This document shows, piece by piece, positions 27,002 to 38,989 of a stretch of 64,000 nucleotides of DNA. The stretch lies in assembly GCA_003241385.1 (NCBI GenBank), contig QFPO01000024.1, forward strand, positions 1 to 64,000, in the 5' to 3' direction. The stretch's first letter is position 1. Each line of letters opens with the position of its first letter. The position numbers and the translations under genes are program-made. Below the pieces are notes generated by a model. That model saw only the letters and a program-made list of their open reading frames with translations, did not search any database and was not told the origin of the DNA. The DNA comes from Rhodanobacter denitrificans. GTDB lineage: Bacteria > Pseudomonadota > Gammaproteobacteria > Xanthomonadales > Rhodanobacteraceae.

Positions 27002-29023
27002 TCAGGCGGGATGGGGCGGGTCGCGCAGCACGAGCAGGCGCGTTTCGGTCATGTCGGCGATCGCATAGCGCACCCCTTCGCGGCCGAGCCCGGACTGCTT
27101 GACGCCGCCGTACGGCATGTTGTCGACGCGGAAGCTCGGCACGTCGCCGACGATCACGCCGCCGACCTCGAGCACGTCCCAGGCGCGCATCGCCTTGCGC
27201 AGGTCGTGTGTGAACACGCCGGCCTGCAGGCCGTAGTCGCTGTCGTTGACGATCGCCAGCGCCTCCTCGAAATCGCGGTAGGGCTGCAACAGCGCGACCG
27301 GTCCGAACGCTTCGAGCCGGCTGATGCGCGCCGACGGATCGACGTGCTCGAGCACGGTGGCTTCGAGCATCGCGCCGTCGCGGCGGCCGCCGCAGAGCAG
27401 ACGGGCGCCGCCGGCGGCGGCCTCCTCGATCCACTGCTGCAGCCGCTCGGCCTCGGCGACGTCGATCATCGGTCCGACGAAGGTGGTTTCCTCGCGCGGA
27501 TCGCCGGTGACCAGCCGTTCGGTCGCGGCGACGAAGCGCGCGGCCAGCGTCTCGTAGAGATCGGCATGGACCAGGATCCGCTGCACGCCGATGCAGCTCT
27601 GGCCGGACTGATAGAACGCGCCGAAGATCAGACGCTCGACGACGAAGTCGAGCTGGTCGCGCTGATCGGCATCGACGATGCAGGCGGCGTTGCCGCCGAG
27701 TTCGAGTACGACCTTCTTGCGTCCGGCGCGAACCTTGAGGTCCCAGCCGACCTTCGGCGAGCCGGTGAACGAGAGCAGCTTGAAGCGCTCGTCGGTCGTG
27801 AACAGGTCAGCGCCGTCGCGGTGCGCCGGCAGGATCGAGAACGCGCCGGGCGGCAGATCGGTCTCGGCGAGGATCTCGCCGATGATCAGCGCGCCGATCG
27901 GCGTACGGCTGGCCGGCTTCAGCACGAACGGGCAGCCTGCCGCGATCGCCGGCGCGACCTTGTGCGCGACCAGATTCAGCGGAAAGTTGAACGGCGCGAT
28001 GAACGAACACGCACCGATCGGCATCTGCCGCGTGAAGCCGCGATAGCCGCGCGCGCGCTCGGAGATCGCCAGTTCCAGCGTCTGGCCGTCGATGCGCACG
28101 GATTCTTCGGCGGCGACCTTGAACGTGTCGATCAGGCGGCCGACCTCGCCGCGCGCATCGCGGATCGGTTTGCCGGCCTCGATGCACAGTGCCTCGGCGA
28201 GCTCGTCGCTGCGTTCGCGGAAGCGTGCGACGCAGTGCTCGAGCACGGCCTGGCGGCGATACGCCGGCAGCTCGCGCATCGGACGCTCGGCCGCGACCGC
28301 CGCGGCGATCGCGGCGTCGATCGCCGCGGCGTCGGCCAGCGCGACGCGCGCGGCGACCTCGCCGGAATACTTGTCGACGACCTCGAGGTCGGTATTGGGC
28401 TGGTGCGGCTGTCCGGCCAGCCAGTAGGGATAGGTGGGCGGCCGCGATGATCTCGAAGTTGGTTTGGGCTTCGACAACTCGCCTTGGGATTTTTGGAAGT
28501 GAACGGTCAGTGGGGAACGGTTGGAGTCCGCGTAGTAGAGACGTAAAGAGCCATGATCTCCCTCTTTTATCTCGCCGATCAGTCTGTAGTCATCAGGTGG
28601 TGCTTTTTTGAGTGCTTTGAATGCTTTTCCTAAAGTGGACTCTGAGCCCCGTATTACGATATTTACACCTTGCTCCCATGGGAATTGAAAGTAAGACCCT
28701 TCGCAGCCCTGGATCGTGAAAACTCGTGCCGTGTCTAGACGGTAGGCTCGGAAACTAGGCTTTTGGTGCGGTGCATATACTGCGGCTGTGCAGCGCCGAT
28801 AGCCGTATTGCCGCGGATCTTCGGAGAGAACGACCATAACGTCTAACGACGCGGTGCAGCGAGAGGATTCCAGGGTGCTCTCTATGCAGTCATAGGCGCT
28901 AAACCAGCGCCGGAGATACTCGGCTGACCAGTCTTCCAATTTTCCTACTCGACTGCCCTGCTGTGCCCTAAGAAGTTTGAGCCAATATTCTTGGATCGTT
29001 TTGTCGTCCACTGCAATTCTCAT
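27002..29023 (-). CDS. aldehyde dehydrogenase fused to a foreign N-terminal protein
   Basis: A 673-residue continuous frame. From about residue 195 to the end it is a complete NAD(P)-dependent aldehyde dehydrogenase, beginning YPYWLAGQPHQPNTDLEVVD. It contains LELGGNA with the catalytic Glu, SGQSCIGVQR with the nucleophile Cys, and SFTGS, PFNFPLNLV and EAFGPV motifs. Residues 1 to about 193 are unrelated and unrecognised. The DNA encoding them (about 28440-29023) is distinctly AT-richer. The normal ALDH start codon is absent; only a TTG at 28477 is available near the junction, with AAGG four bases upstream. Either a chimeric protein is made, or ALDH starts at that TTG. higBA lies directly upstream. 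Confidence 0.8.
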   Translation of the reverse strand: MRIAVDDKTIQEYWLKLLRAQQGSRVGKLEDWSAEYLRRWFSAYDCIESTLESSRCTASLDVMVVLSEDPRQYGYRRCTAAVYAPHQKPSFRAYRLDTARVFTIQGCEGSYFQFPWEQGVNIVIRGSESTLGKAFKALKKAPPDDYRLIGEIKEGDHGSLRLYYADSNRSPLTVHFQKSQGELSKPKPTSRSSRPPTYPYWLAGQPHQPNTDLEVVDKYSGEVAARVALADAAAIDAAIAAAVAAERPMRELPAYRRQAVLEHCVARFRERSDELAEALCIEAGKPIRDARGEVGRLIDTFKVAAEESVRIDGQTLELAISERARGYRGFTRQMPIGACSFIAPFNFPLNLVAHKVAPAIAAGCPFVLKPASRTPIGALIIGEILAETDLPPGAFSILPAHRDGADLFTTDERFKLLSFTGSPKVGWDLKVRAGRKKVVLELGGNAACIVDADQRDQLDFVVERLIFGAFYQSGQSCIGVQRILVHADLYETLAARFVAATERLVTGDPREETTFVGPMIDVAEAERLQQWIEEAAAGGARLLCGGRRDGAMLEATVLEHVDPSARISRLEAFGPVALLQPYRDFEEALAIVNDSDYGLQAGVFTHDLRKAMRAWDVLEVGGVIVGDVPSFRVDNMPYGGVKQSGLGREGVRYAIADMTETRLLVLRDPPHPA

Positions 29024-29040
29024 TGACAGTCAGGATGTGA

Positions 29041-29343
29041 TCATGCCGCATCGCGCCTGTCCCAGGGCTTGATGGCGGCGAGCGTCATCGTCAGCGCCTC
29101 CTTGGCGACCGCTCGATCGTGATCGTCCTGCAGGCCGGTCCAGAAACCTTCTGAGGTGCCGAAGAACCGAGCCAGGCGTAGACCGGTATCGGCCGTCACG
29201 CTACGCTTGCCCGCGATGATCTCGCCGATCCGGCGCTGAGGCACGCCGATTTCCTTGGCGAGCCGATACTGCGTGATCTGCATCGGCTTGAGGAATTCCT
29301 CTAGCAGGATTTCTCCGGGCGTGGGGTAGGGAACGGTGCGCAT
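29041..29343 (-). CDS. higA: HigA family antitoxin
   Basis: A 100-residue XRE-type antitoxin that neutralises HigB and represses the operon. The HTH is in about residues 20-60 (QITQYRLAKEIGVPQRRIGEIIAGKRSVTADTGLRLARFFG), preceded by the typical PTPGEILLEEFLKP. I chose the ATG at 29343 because AAGGA lies a few bases upstream inside the end of higB; a TTG at 29358 is an alternative. Order toxin then antitoxin is typical of higBA. It is 17 bases before the fused ORF, which might be cotranscribed. Confidence 0.95.
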   Translation of the reverse strand: MRTVPYPTPGEILLEEFLKPMQITQYRLAKEIGVPQRRIGEIIAGKRSVTADTGLRLARFFGTSEGFWTGLQDDHDRAVAKEALTMTLAAIKPWDRRDAA

Positions 29344-29354
29344 CTCGGTTTCCT

Positions 29355-29633
29355 TCAATGGTAGTCGACGATCCCGACGTCATAGGCGTCGCCGCTCTTC
29401 CACACGAAGCAGACGCGAAACTGATCGTCGACGCGAATGCTGTGCTGACCCGCGCGATCTCCTTTGAGCGATTCGAGGCGATTGCCGGGCGGGATTCGCA
29501 GATCCTCGAGTCTTGCTGCGCGATGCAGCATCGCCAGTTTGCGCATCGCAATCGCCTCCATCGATTGCCAGCGTCTGATCCGCGTGCCGTCGAACAGGCG
29601 CTCGGTGTCATTGTCGGCGAAGTTCCGTATCAT
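29355..29633 (-). CDS. higB: HigB family toxin (RelE-like)
   Basis: A 92-residue RelE/HigB-type mRNA interferase, which cleaves mRNA on the ribosome. The start MIRNFADNDTERLFDG, LHRAARLEDLRIPPGNRLESL and GQHSIRVDDQFRVCFVW are diagnostic; the active-site basic residues (Arg/Lys in NRLESLKGDRAGQHS and RVCFVW) are kept. The HigA ATG overlaps its 3' end region. The gene starts 33 bases from the xseA stop with the operator between them. Confidence 0.94.
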   Translation of the reverse strand: MIRNFADNDTERLFDGTRIRRWQSMEAIAMRKLAMLHRAARLEDLRIPPGNRLESLKGDRAGQHSIRVDDQFRVCFVWKSGDAYDVGIVDYH

Positions 29634-29645
29634 CCGAGCGAATAG

Positions 29646-29670
29646 TGACGTTTCGCGTTAGTAACGTCAA
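29646..29670 (-). promoter_or_regulatory. higBA promoter/operator palindromes
   Basis: TGACGTT (29646-29652) and AACGTCA (29663-29669) form perfect 7-bp arms, and CGTTAGTAACG (29656-29666) is a nested perfect palindrome. On the minus strand TTGACG (29670-29665) resembles a -35, and 17 bases later CACTAT could be the -10, so the repeats sit inside the promoter. This is the usual place for HigA autorepression. The -10 is close to the higB start, leaving a very short leader. The promoter lies over the 3' end of xseA. Confidence 0.6.
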
Positions 29671-31031
29671 ACGCCCTTATTGGAGATATCGTCGACGCGC
29701 AGGCGAAGTTCTCCGTCGGAGAGTCTCGCTCGCACGCTCATGCCGATCTTCACGCCTTCGACCGAGCGCACCAGCTCTCCGGACTCGGGCCGCTCCAGGA
29801 TCGCATAGCCGCGTTCGAGCGTGGCCAGCGGACTGACCGCGTTCAGCGTGCGTACGAGCTCGGCGAGCCGCTGGCGGCGCCGCTCGAATGCACGCGCGAG
29901 CGCCGCGAGCAGACGCTCGTGTGCGGCCGCGCCGCGCTCGGTCGCGTTGCGCAGCAGGCGCTGCGGATCGGCCGCGCGCAGCCGCACCAGGCCGTGCGCG
30001 AGGCGGTCGGCACGCCGCTGCTGCGCATGCAGGGCGACGCGCAGCAGACGCGCCTGCAGCATGCCGAGGCGGTCGCGTGCACGCGCGAGCCGCGCCTGCG
30101 GATGCTGCGCGTGCAGGCGTGCCGCCAGCTGGTCGAGCCGCTGCGCGCGACGCTCGATCGCACGCGTCATGCAGCGCTGCAGCTGCACGCGGCCGCCGGC
30201 GAGCACGCGCTCGAGGTCGGCGCGGTCGGGCACCAGCAGCTCGGCCGCGGCCGACGGCGTCGGCGCGCGCAGGTCGGCCGCGAACTCGGCGATCGTGAAA
30301 TCGGTTTCATGGCCGATCGCCGCGATCACCGGCACCGGATGCGCACGCACCGCGCGCGCCAGGGCCTCGTCGTTGAACGCCCACAAGTCCTCGATCGACC
30401 CGCCACCGCGCGTCAGCACCACGACGTCGTGGCGGCCGGCGCGCGCGGCGCCGTGCAGCATCGCGACGATCGCCGGTGCCGCCTCGCCGCCCTGGACCGG
30501 CACCGGCAGGATCTCGACCGGCACCAGCGGGAAGCGCCGCGCGAGCACGGCCAGCACGTCGCGTACGGCGGCGCCGCTCGGCGAGGTCACCACGGCGATG
30601 CGGCGCGGCCAGCGCGGCAGCGCGCGCTTGACGTCCTGATCGAACAGACCTTCGGCGGCGAGGCGCGCCTTGAGCGCTTCGTAGGCGCGACGCAGCGCGC
30701 CTTCGCCGGCCTCCTCCATGTGCTCGGCGATCAGCTGGAACTCGCCGCGCGGCTCGTACAGGCTGACGCGGCCGCGCAGCAGCACGTGCATGCCGTCGCC
30801 GGGGCGGAAGCGCAGCCAGGTGCTGCGCGGCTTGAACATCGCGCAGCGCACCTGCGCGCCGGCGTCCTTGAGCGTGAAGTACAGATGCCCCGATGCCGGA
30901 CGCGAGACGTTCGAGAGCTCGCCTTCGATCCACAGCGAGGCGAAGCGCGTCTCGATCAGTTCGCGCGCGCGGCGATTGAGTTGCGTCGGCGAGAGAATCT
31001 CGCCTTCGTCGGTGTCGTGTGGGCGTGTCAC
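29667..31031 (-). CDS. xseA: exodeoxyribonuclease VII large subunit
   Basis: A 454-residue subunit that, with XseB, degrades single-stranded DNA from both ends. The N-terminal OB-fold is at about 33-100 (LWIEGELSNVSRPASGHLYFTLKD), the catalytic domain follows (RIAVVTSPSGAAVRDVL, LTRGGGSIEDLWAFND, IGHETDFTI), and a long Arg/Leu/Ala-rich coiled coil spans about 265-400. The final YAILE domain is intact. The last five residues are encoded in DNA of different composition at the islet border. No xseB gene is nearby. Confidence 0.96.
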   Translation of the reverse strand: MTRPHDTDEGEILSPTQLNRRARELIETRFASLWIEGELSNVSRPASGHLYFTLKDAGAQVRCAMFKPRSTWLRFRPGDGMHVLLRGRVSLYEPRGEFQLIAEHMEEAGEGALRRAYEALKARLAAEGLFDQDVKRALPRWPRRIAVVTSPSGAAVRDVLAVLARRFPLVPVEILPVPVQGGEAAPAIVAMLHGAARAGRHDVVVLTRGGGSIEDLWAFNDEALARAVRAHPVPVIAAIGHETDFTIAEFAADLRAPTPSAAAELLVPDRADLERVLAGGRVQLQRCMTRAIERRAQRLDQLAARLHAQHPQARLARARDRLGMLQARLLRVALHAQQRRADRLAHGLVRLRAADPQRLLRNATERGAAAHERLLAALARAFERRRQRLAELVRTLNAVSPLATLERGYAILERPESGELVRSVEGVKIGMSVRARLSDGELRLRVDDISNKGV

Positions 31032-31179
31032 GGTGTCGGTCGTGCAGTGCAGCGTTCTCGGTCGCTCACGCTAACACGCATCGCGTCCGCATCCCTCTGC
31101 GCATGGTCACGGCGGCTTGCGGGTGCGAACGCATTTTGCGATAAAGTGGAAACGCGCTGGGCGTCTCGCGTGGCGACCG

Positions 31180-33386
31180 ATGAACGACAAGGCTGGACGG
31201 ACATCGTTGGGGGGCAGCCGTTTCGAAGTGGCAGGGGCCAGCGGGCGACCGCTGGAAATCCTCCTGGTGGAGGACAATCCCGGTGACGTGCGCCTGGTCG
31301 CGGAGGCATTGCGGCAGGCGCGACTGCTGACCCATCTACGCGTCGCCGACAGCGGCGACAGCGCGCTCGCGCAGCTGCGCGGTGCCGGCGCGTCGCAGCG
31401 CCCGCTGCCCGATCTGATCCTGCTCGACCTCAATCTGCCTGGCCTGTCCGGGCACGAGCTGCTGCAGACGCTCAAGAGCGATCCGCGGCTGGTACGTATC
31501 CCGGTCGTCGTGCTGACCGGGTCGGACGCCGACGAGGACATCCGTCGCGCCTACGATGCGCACGCCAACTGCTACGTGCGCAAGCCGGTCGAGTTCGAGC
31601 AGCTGCTCGGCGTGCTGCAGACCGTCGGCAACTTCTGGCTGTCGGTGGTCAGTCTGCCCGAGGGCGTGTCGACTGGGCGCATGGACACGCCGTCGCTGCT
31701 GGTGGTCGAGGACAATCCCGGCGATGCGCGCATGGTGCGCGAGATGCTCGGCGAATCGGTCGCCGAGGATCTGCGCATCGACGTGGTCACGCGTCTGCGC
31801 GAGGCGATCGACGCGGTGCGCGAGCATCGTTACACGGCGATTCTGCTCGATCCCGGTCTGCCCGATTCGCAGGGGCTGGAGACGGTCGCTGCGCTGCATC
31901 GCGTCGCGCCGCTGACGCCGCTGGTCGTGCTGAGCGGACACGGCGACGAGGAGGTCGCGCTGCGCGCGATCCAGCTCGGCGCGCAAGATTACGTGATCAA
32001 AGGTGAGCTTCAAGGGGCGACGCTGCTGCGCACGCTGCGCTATGCGATCGAGCGCAAGCTCGTGCAGGAGCGCCTGGACTATCTCGCCAGTCACGACGGC
32101 GTGACCGGCCTGCCGAACCGGCAGGTGTTCCTGGCCAATCTCAGCCAGGTCGTGTCGAGCTGCCAGCGCACCGGCGGCGATGCCGCGGTCATCAGCGTGG
32201 GTCTGTCCGGCATCGGCCTGGTCAACCAGATCCACGGCCACGAGATCGGCGACCAGGTCATTGCGGCGGCCGTGCTGCGGATCAGCGAGGCCCTGCCCGA
32301 CGGCGTGCTGCTCGCGTGCACCGGCAGCGCCGAGTATTCGACGATCCTGACCGATCGCAGCGCGATCATGGACATGCCGCGCATCGCCGAGGATCTGCTG
32401 GTGCGGATCCGCACGCCGTGCCAGGTCGCCGATCAGAAGTTCTATCTCGCCGCCAACGTCGGCATGAGCATGTACTCGATCGACGCCGACGAGGCCGCGC
32501 CGCTGCTCAAATGCGCCGAGACCGCGCTGTACCAAGCCAAGAACACCAGCCCGGGCACGTTCCAGTTCTATTCGGCGCAGATGAATGCGACCGCGCGGCG
32601 TCGCCTGATGCTCGAGCGCGATTTGCGCCATGCGCTCGAGCGCGAGGAATTCGAGCTGCACTATCAGCCGGTCGTCGACACCGCGAACCAGACCCTGGTC
32701 GGTGCGGAGGCGCTGTTGCGCTGGCGCCATCCCGACCGCGGCCTGCTCGCGCCGGACCAGTTCCTCGACGTCGCCGAGCAGTCCGGCCTGATCGTGCCGA
32801 TCGGCGCCTGGGCGATGGCGACCGCGTGCCGCGTCGTCGCGTACTGGAACACGCTGGTCGCCCAGCCGCTGCGGATCAGCGTCAACGTGTCGGCACATCA
32901 GCTCGGCGGCGACGAGCTGATCGGCGTGATCGACCGCGCGCTGAGCGAGAATCAGCTGTCGCCGTCCGTGCTGATGGTGGAGCTGACCGAGAACATCATG
33001 CACAGCGAGGCGTCGCGACATCTGCTGCTCGCGCTGCGCGAACGCGGCATCAGCGTCGCGCTCGACGACTTCGGCATCGGCTTCAGCTCGCTGGCGTATC
33101 TGCGCCGCTTTCCGGTCGACGTGCTGAAGATAGACCGCAGCTTCATGACGCACGTACCGGCCGACAGGCGCGACGCCGCGATCGTCCGGGCGATCGTGGT
33201 GATGGCGCGCACGCTGGGCCTGCTGGTCATCGCCGAGGGCGTGGAGACCGAGGCGCAACGCGATTTCCTGCGCGAAGAGAACTGCGACCAGATGCAGGGC
33301 TATCTGCTCGCGCGGCCGATGGATGCGGGCGCATTCGCGACGCGACTGGTCACCGGGGACGACGCCGGCCGCACGGTCGGCCCACG

Positions 33387-33390
<4 letters not shown>
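31180..33390 (+). CDS. Rec-Rec-(degenerate GGDEF)-EAL signalling protein
   Basis: A 736-residue protein with two receiver domains: Asp83 in LILLDLNLPGLSG and Asp224 in AILLDPGLPDSQG. Next is a GGDEF-type domain (about 300-460) whose active-site motif is replaced by GSAEYSTIL, so cyclase activity is unlikely. The EAL domain (about 480-725) is intact: EALLRW, ENIMHS, DDFGIGFSSLAYL, KIDRSFM and EGVETEAQ, so it should hydrolyse c-di-GMP. The ATG at 31180 is inside a longer open frame; the earlier region lacks domain homology. It overlaps the kinase gene by ATGA, forming a signalling operon. The receivers resemble the Rcp1-like regulator encoded two genes later. Confidence 0.92.
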
Positions 33391-36096
<2,706 letters not shown>

Positions 36097-36104
<8 letters not shown>

Positions 36105-36555
36105 CGCCGACGGCGGCCGCTGGGAGCAGGTCGTCGAGATCCTGCTGATCGAGGACAACGACGGCGACGTGCGGCTGACGCGCGAGGCGCTCAAGGACGG
36201 CCGGCTGCGCAACCGGCTCAACGTCGTCCACGACGGCGAGCAGGCACTGGCCTATCTGCGCCGCCAGCCACCGTACGAGGAGGCGGTGCGGCCGGACCTG
36301 ATCCTGCTCGACCTCAACCTGCCGCGGCTGGACGGGCGCGAGGTGCTGGCCGCGATCAAGCACGATCCGCAGCTCAAGCAGATCCCGGTCTGCGTGCTGA
36401 CCAGCTCGCGCGCCGAACGCGATCTGTTGCGCGCGTACGATCTGCACGCCAACTGCTTCATCACCAAGCCGGTCGAGTTCGAGGAGTTCATGCACGTCGT
36501 GCGCAGCATCGAGAACTTCTGGCTGACGATCGTCGTGCTGCCGCCGAAGGAATGA
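36097..36555 (+). CDS. Rcp1-like single-domain response regulator
   Basis: A 152-residue receiver-only protein. Acidic pocket IEDNDGD (18-24), phospho-acceptor Asp72 in LILLDLNLPRLDG, Thr in LTSS and Lys in FITKPVEFEEF are all present. The pattern AYDLHANCFITKP is typical of the phytochrome-associated Rcp1 family. It lacks an output domain, so it probably relays phosphate to another protein, possibly the receiver of the GGDEF-EAL protein encoded two genes upstream. GGAGAGA lies seven bases before the ATG, and the start overlaps the kinase stop. Confidence 0.94.
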
Positions 36556-36591
36556 CGCGAGGGCGCCGCGCGCCGGCGCCTCGACACGGAT

Positions 36592-38067
36592 TCAGCGTGC
36601 CGGCCGGTCCTCGTCGGACGTCTCGGCGGCACGCCCGCCCGGCGTCGCGCGCCGCCACCAGTGCCGGCCGTGCCGCATCAGCATCGCCGCGACCATCCAC
36701 AGGGCGAACCCGGCCAGCGGCCAGGCCACGTAGTGCGGGCGCACGATCGCGAGCACGGCGAAGGCCAGCAGCGAGAGCGTCGCCACCAGCGCGACGCCGG
36801 CCTCGGCCGGCCCGAGCACGCGGTGCCGAGAGAATGCCGCGCCGACCGTGTTGACGAAGCGCACCGCGCTGGCGGTCGCGCGCGAGGAGCTGCCGCGGCC
36901 GCCGCGCGGACGGCGGTGCGCCGAGGGCGCGGTGCGGCGCACGCGGCGCCGCGGCGTCAGCACGATCTCGGTGGCGTCGCACAGGTCGGCCTCGTACTGG
37001 CGCTCCATGCGCTCGGCGAAACCCGCGTCCTCGATCGCGACGTCGATCTCGCAGTTGCCGAGCCAGCTGGCGAGATTGAGATTGCTCGAGCCCACGCGCG
37101 CCCAGCGCCCGTCGGCGACCGCGGTCTTGGCGTGCATCATCGAGCCGTTCCACTCGAACACGCGCACGCCGGCCTCGAGCAGCGGCCGGTAGCCGGCACG
37201 CGACAGCGAGGCGACCACGCCGACGTCGCTCGATCCGGGCACCAGCAGGCGCACGTCGACGCCGTCGCGCGCGGCGGCCGCCAGCGCCTGCACGTACGGC
37301 GCGACGCCGACGAAGTACGCGTCGGCCAGCCACAGCGACCGCTGCGCGAGGGCCGCGACCAATTGATCGAGCCGGTAGACGCCGGTCGTGCTCGGCCGCG
37401 TCGCGATCAGGCGCACGTCGGTCGTGCCCGCGGCCTCGATCGGCTCGCTCGCCTCGGCCTGCGCCAGCGGCGCGCCGGTCGCGGCCCACATCGCCGAGAA
37501 CGCACGCGTCAGCTCGCCGAGCACCGGGCCGCGCAGCGCGACGCCGGTGTCGCGCCACGGCGGCACGCCGCGCTCGGGGCGGCCGAGCCACTTGGCGCTG
37601 ACGCAGACGCCGGACACGAAGCCGATCGTCGCGTCGACGACCAGCGACTTGCGGTGGTCGCGGCTCAGCCAACTGCCGCTGCCGGGCAGGCCGGGGCGGT
37701 TGTAGGTGCGGACCTCGCCGCCGGCCGCGAGCAGCGGCCTCCAGAAGCGCAGCGAGGATTCGCCGAGGCAGCCGAGCCAGTCGCGCAGCACGCGGACCTC
37801 GATACCGGCGGCGGCGCGCTCGGTCAGCGCCTCGAGAAACGCACGGCCGACCGCGTCGTCACGAAAGATGTAGTTCTCGAGCAGGATCCGCCGCCGGGCG
37901 CCGCGGATCGCGGCCAGCCAGGCGTCGAAGTGGGCCTGGCCGTCGATCAGCAGATCGACCGCGTTGCTGCCGACCAGCGGGGCGCCGGCCGCGCGGTAGA
38001 ACGCGCGTTCGGCCGCGTGGCGCAGGGCGAGGTCGGCATCGGGTAGCGGAAGGGAGCGCGCGGACAT
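36592..38067 (-). CDS. phospholipase D-like / cardiolipin synthase family protein
   Basis: A 491-residue protein with two HKD motifs: DHRKSLVVD (His near 138) and MHAKTAVAD (His near 312), the hallmark of phospholipase D enzymes; Gly-Ser residues follow the second (VGSSNLN). The N-terminal part (ILLENYIFRDDAVGRAF) is typical of cardiolipin synthase B. Residues about 425-465 form two hydrophobic helices, which would hold the enzyme at the inner membrane by its C-terminus. This is opposite to ClsA, whose helices are N-terminal. A basic Arg-rich linker precedes them. It likely makes cardiolipin; another phosphatidyl-transfer is possible. Confidence 0.88.
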   Translation of the reverse strand: MSARSLPLPDADLALRHAAERAFYRAAGAPLVGSNAVDLLIDGQAHFDAWLAAIRGARRRILLENYIFRDDAVGRAFLEALTERAAAGIEVRVLRDWLGCLGESSLRFWRPLLAAGGEVRTYNRPGLPGSGSWLSRDHRKSLVVDATIGFVSGVCVSAKWLGRPERGVPPWRDTGVALRGPVLGELTRAFSAMWAATGAPLAQAEASEPIEAAGTTDVRLIATRPSTTGVYRLDQLVAALAQRSLWLADAYFVGVAPYVQALAAAARDGVDVRLLVPGSSDVGVVASLSRAGYRPLLEAGVRVFEWNGSMMHAKTAVADGRWARVGSSNLNLASWLGNCEIDVAIEDAGFAERMERQYEADLCDATEIVLTPRRRVRRTAPSAHRRPRGGRGSSSRATASAVRFVNTVGAAFSRHRVLGPAEAGVALVATLSLLAFAVLAIVRPHYVAWPLAGFALWMVAAMLMRHGRHWWRRATPGGRAAETSDEDRPAR

Positions 38068-38191
38068 GGCGCGAGTCTAGAGCGTCTCGTCGACTTTGGG
38101 CTGAGCGGGCGTCGACCCGCCATGGACCGGCCGGCCGTCGCGGCACCTCGGTGTGCGTCGCGCGGCCGTCCGGTCCGCGCGCGCAGGCGCC

Positions 38192-38989
38192 TCAGGACAC
38201 CTTGAGGCGGCGCGCGAACGCGGTGTACCAGCGCAGCGGCAGGAAGCGCTTGAACCAGACCGCGACGCGCTCGCGTCCGGCGATCACGACCTCGTAGCGG
38301 TCGCGTTCGACCGCCTGCCAGATCCGCTCGGCGCAGGCCGCCGGCGTCATGCCCTGGCCGATGTCGCTGTCGACCGTGCCCCAGGCGCGGCCTTCCGGCC
38401 CCAGCGCGTTGAGCGAGATCGCGGTACTGACGAAGCCGGGGCAGGCCAGCGTGAACCGGACGCCGCGATCGCCGAGCTCGATCCGCGTGCAGTCGAAATA
38501 GCCGTGCAGCGCATGCTTGGCGGCCGCGTAGCCGGTGCGCCGCGCCATCGCGATCTTGCCGAACACACTGCTGACGACGACCACGTGTCCGCTGCCGCGC
38601 GCGGCCATCGCCGGCAGCAGCGCCCGTGTCAGCGCGACCGGCGCGAAGAAGTCGATCTCGAACAGACGCCGGTACGAGGCCAGCGACGTTTCCAGCGCGG
38701 TCGTGCGCTGCGAGAGCCCGGCATTATTGACGAGCACGTCGACCGGACCGAAGAACGCCTGCGCGCGATCGGCCAGCGCCTGCGCATCGTCGATCTGCTC
38801 CAGATCGGCCGGCAGCACCGCCACGCGTGACGGATCCGGGCAGGCCGCGCGGACGCGCTCGAGCTCGGCGCTGCGCCGCGCGGTCAGCACCACGCGCGCG
38901 CCGCGCGCGGCCGCGCCGTACGCCAGGGCCTCGCCGATGCCGCCGGACGCGCCGGTGATCCAGACCACCTTGTCGTGCAACTCGGTCAT
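38192..38989 (-). CDS. SDR family NAD(P)-dependent oxidoreductase
   Basis: A 265-residue short-chain dehydrogenase. TGASGGIG (about 12-19), NNAG near 88-91, catalytic Ser in VVVSSVFGK and YAAAKHAL are all present. It is of the classical dehydrogenase/reductase (DHRS7-like) type. The ATG at 38989 is preceded by GAGGCGAG and begins the Rossmann fold at the usual distance; the longer open frame upstream is rejected. Residues past 225 contain a basic amphipathic end (RVAVWFKRFLPLRWYTAFARRL), which could bind membrane. It stands between the PLD gene and the sulfur genes. The 255 bases upstream (38990-39244) show nothing I recognise. Confidence 0.9.
   Translation of the reverse strand: MTELHDKVVWITGASGGIGEALAYGAAARGARVVLTARRSAELERVRAACPDPSRVAVLPADLEQIDDAQALADRAQAFFGPVDVLVNNAGLSQRTTALETSLASYRRLFEIDFFAPVALTRALLPAMAARGSGHVVVVSSVFGKIAMARRTGYAAAKHALHGYFDCTRIELGDRGVRFTLACPGFVSTAISLNALGPEGRAWGTVDSDIGQGMTPAACAERIWQAVERDRYEVVIAGRERVAVWFKRFLPLRWYTAFARRLKVS

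Larger units (their letters stand above)
28440..29670. mobile_element. AT-rich islet with unknown ORF and higBA
   Basis: Base composition drops to roughly half G+C here against about 70 percent on both sides. The islet holds the foreign N-terminal part of the fused gene, higA and higB. It replaces the expected ALDH start on one side and abuts the xseA stop on the other. The last xseA codons (SNKGV) lie in the AT-rich part. I found no transposase, integrase or direct repeats at the edges, so the transfer route is unknown. Boundaries are approximate. Confidence 0.6.

Noticed and set aside
26851..27102. An 83-codon frame beginning MTFLLGKVTKTACAD
   Set aside because: It lies inside the dispersed repeat hairpin region. 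Peptides of this type recur in Xanthomonadaceae annotations as products of the repeat, with no protein evidence known to me.
32316..33386. A very long 1262-codon frame ending at 36104
   Set aside because: Only the part from 33387 is the kinase; the first 357 codons are a different frame of the GGDEF-EAL gene.
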